NCBI RefSeq assembly: GCF_004421005.1
Contig: NZ_CP038026.1
Coordinates: forward strand, 4,898,001 to 4,962,000
DNA: 64,000 nucleotides
DNA from: Pseudoduganella plicata
GTDB taxonomy: Bacteria; Pseudomonadota; Gammaproteobacteria; Burkholderiales; Burkholderiaceae_D
Direction: 5' to 3'
In this document: piece by piece, positions 63,113-64,000 of the stretch
How the letters are laid out: the number at the start of each line of letters is the position of its first letter
Numbering within the stretch: the first letter of the stretch is position 1
Made by a program: the position numbers and the translations under genes
The notes under the pieces: generated by a model
Seen by the model: only the letters and a program-made list of their open reading frames with translations
Told to the model about the DNA's origin: nothing
Databases searched by the model: none

Positions 63113-64000
63113 TCAGAACGAGTACGAACCCCGCAGGTACAGCGCGCGGCCGATCGGGTCGGTGTAGCGCGGATCGTAGCCCTTCTGGAATACCGTACCC
63201 TGGTTGCTGAACGGCGGTTCCTTGTCGAGGATGTTCTTCACGCCGGCCGTCAGGCTGACGTTCTTGAAGCCCGTGTACGTCGTCGACAGATTGACGAGGC
63301 TGTATGACGGCACGTGGTTGCGGAACTGGTCGTCGACCAGGTTCTGGTCTTCATAGCCCGTCTTGAAGTTGTGCGCCAAGGTTGCGCTCCACGCGCCCAG
63401 ACGCCACGAAATGGCGGCGTTGTGGCGCCAGCGGAAGACCACGTAGTTGTCCGCATAACGGCCCACGTTCTGGACGTACTCACCGTCGCGTTCGTTCTGA
63501 TACTCGTACTTGTGGATGTACGTACCGTCCAGCGTGAACGTGAAGTTGCCGTAGTCCGTACGCGGTGCGCGCAGCGTCAGGCTGACGTCGACACCGTCCG
63601 TGCGCACCTTGCCCAGGTTTTCGTTCAGGTCCAGGATCGCGTTCGGCGAGCCGTCCGGATTGCGCAGGAAGCGGTCGGCGTATTTCTCGTAGTTGCCGTA
63701 GATCGTCTGCTCGGGCAGGGCGCCGATCTTCTCGCGCAGGTGGATGTTGAAGTAGTCCAGCGCCAGCGTGACGGCAGGCGTCGGCTCGAACACGGCGCCC
63801 AGCGCAAAGGTCCGCGATTTCTCAGGTTGCAGGTCCTTGTTACCGCCTTGCAGCTTGAACTGCTGCAGGTCGCAGTCGCGCAGCGGGTTCGAGCCGGGTT
63901 GCGGTACGCCGCCCGGGCACAGGATCGGATCGTTGTACGAGTTGCTGGTGTCGTTGCGCGACAGCGGAGCGTTTTTCTCGAACAGGGTCGGCGCCCGGAA
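63113..64000 (-). CDS. TonB-dependent outer-membrane receptor, N-terminal part outside the window
   Basis: The frame is open to the right edge, so only the last 295 residues of the barrel are visible. They include FRAPTLFEKNAP at the window edge, SRTFALGAVFEPTPAVTLAL, IHKYEYQNERDGEYVQNVG and the closing DPRYTDPIGRALYLRGSYSF with the C-terminal phenylalanine. The last half closely follows the receptor at 47.5-50.2 kb (for example DPRYTD versus DPRFTD, and matching motifs such as FDRTPP/LDKEPP), so the two are paralogues. The substrate is unknown. Confidence 0.9.
   Translation of the reverse strand, partial: FRAPTLFEKNAPLSRNDTSNSYNDPILCPGGVPQPGSNPLRDCDLQQFKLQGGNKDLQPEKSRTFALGAVFEPTPAVTLALDYFNIHLREKIGALPEQTIYGNYEKYADRFLRNPDGSPNAILDLNENLGKVRTDGVDVSLTLRAPRTDYGNFTFTLDGTYIHKYEYQNERDGEYVQNVGRYADNYVVFRWRHNAAISWRLGAWSATLAHNFKTGYEDQNLVDDQFRNHVPSYSLVNLSTTYTGFKNVSLTAGVKNILDKEPPFSNQGTVFQKGYDPRYTDPIGRALYLRGSYSF

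Overview
The window looks like chromosomal DNA of a high-GC betaproteobacterium. The most likely group is the Oxalobacteraceae (Massilia, Pseudoduganella, Duganella and relatives). This is inferred from gene order (ispB divergent from rplU-rpmA-obgE-proB; glnA with ntrBC; glnE next to yhdP-nit-tldD), polyhydroxyalkanoate genes, many large TonB-dependent receptors, and several families of palindromic intergenic repeats. No rRNA, tRNA, CRISPR array, transposase or prophage gene was seen.

Left part (1-8.4 kb): the end of a pectin/rhamnogalacturonan utilisation locus (GH105 hydrolase and a DUF4861 protein cut by the window edge), then a very large DUF4011-helicase-nuclease-DUF3320 protein with the architecture of a single-gene anti-phage system, interrupted by a one-base frameshift. 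A FadR-type regulator and ispB follow. Housekeeping block (8.5-13.3 kb): rplU, rpmA, obgE, proB, then nth and an RnfB-like ferredoxin protein on the other strand. From 13.4 to 22.2 kb: an orphan amino-acid-type binding protein, a PHA depolymerase, a ferredoxin/ferredoxin-NADP reductase pair (reductase frameshifted), a broken emfourin-like protease inhibitor, a Na+/H+ antiporter, a PHA granule-associated protein, acyl-CoA-binding protein, HU, an orphan anti-sigma factor, a small lipoprotein and an FKBP isomerase.

From 22.4 to 26.9 kb there is a tightly packed five-gene unit: YVTN beta-propeller, polysaccharide deacetylase, sterol desaturase, EI24 membrane protein and CinA-like protein. It is followed by a divergent class A PBP, a TAXI-type binding protein and a TonB receptor. 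The nitrogen cluster (35-40 kb) holds glnA behind a sigma-54 promoter with upstream NtrC-type sites, then a DUF4124 protein coupled to ntrB and ntrC. The enzyme that adenylylates GlnA, glnE, lies at 53.6-56.3 kb in the same window. Central metabolism genes (tkt, gap) follow corA, a FAD dehydrogenase and rsmE. Two large TonB receptors sit tail to head at 47.5-53.4 kb, and a third, cut by the right edge, is a paralogue of one of them. yhdP, a nitrilase-family amidase and tldD complete the right end.

Three reading frames (helicase, ferredoxin reductase, emfourin) are each broken by the apparent loss of exactly one base, while everything else is intact. Either these genes are decaying or the assembly has a few uncorrected one-base deletions. 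Short palindromic repeats of at least three families and two tandem-repeat arrays (24 bp x 3 after ntrC; 43-44 bp x 3.5 after corA) occupy intergenic spaces.
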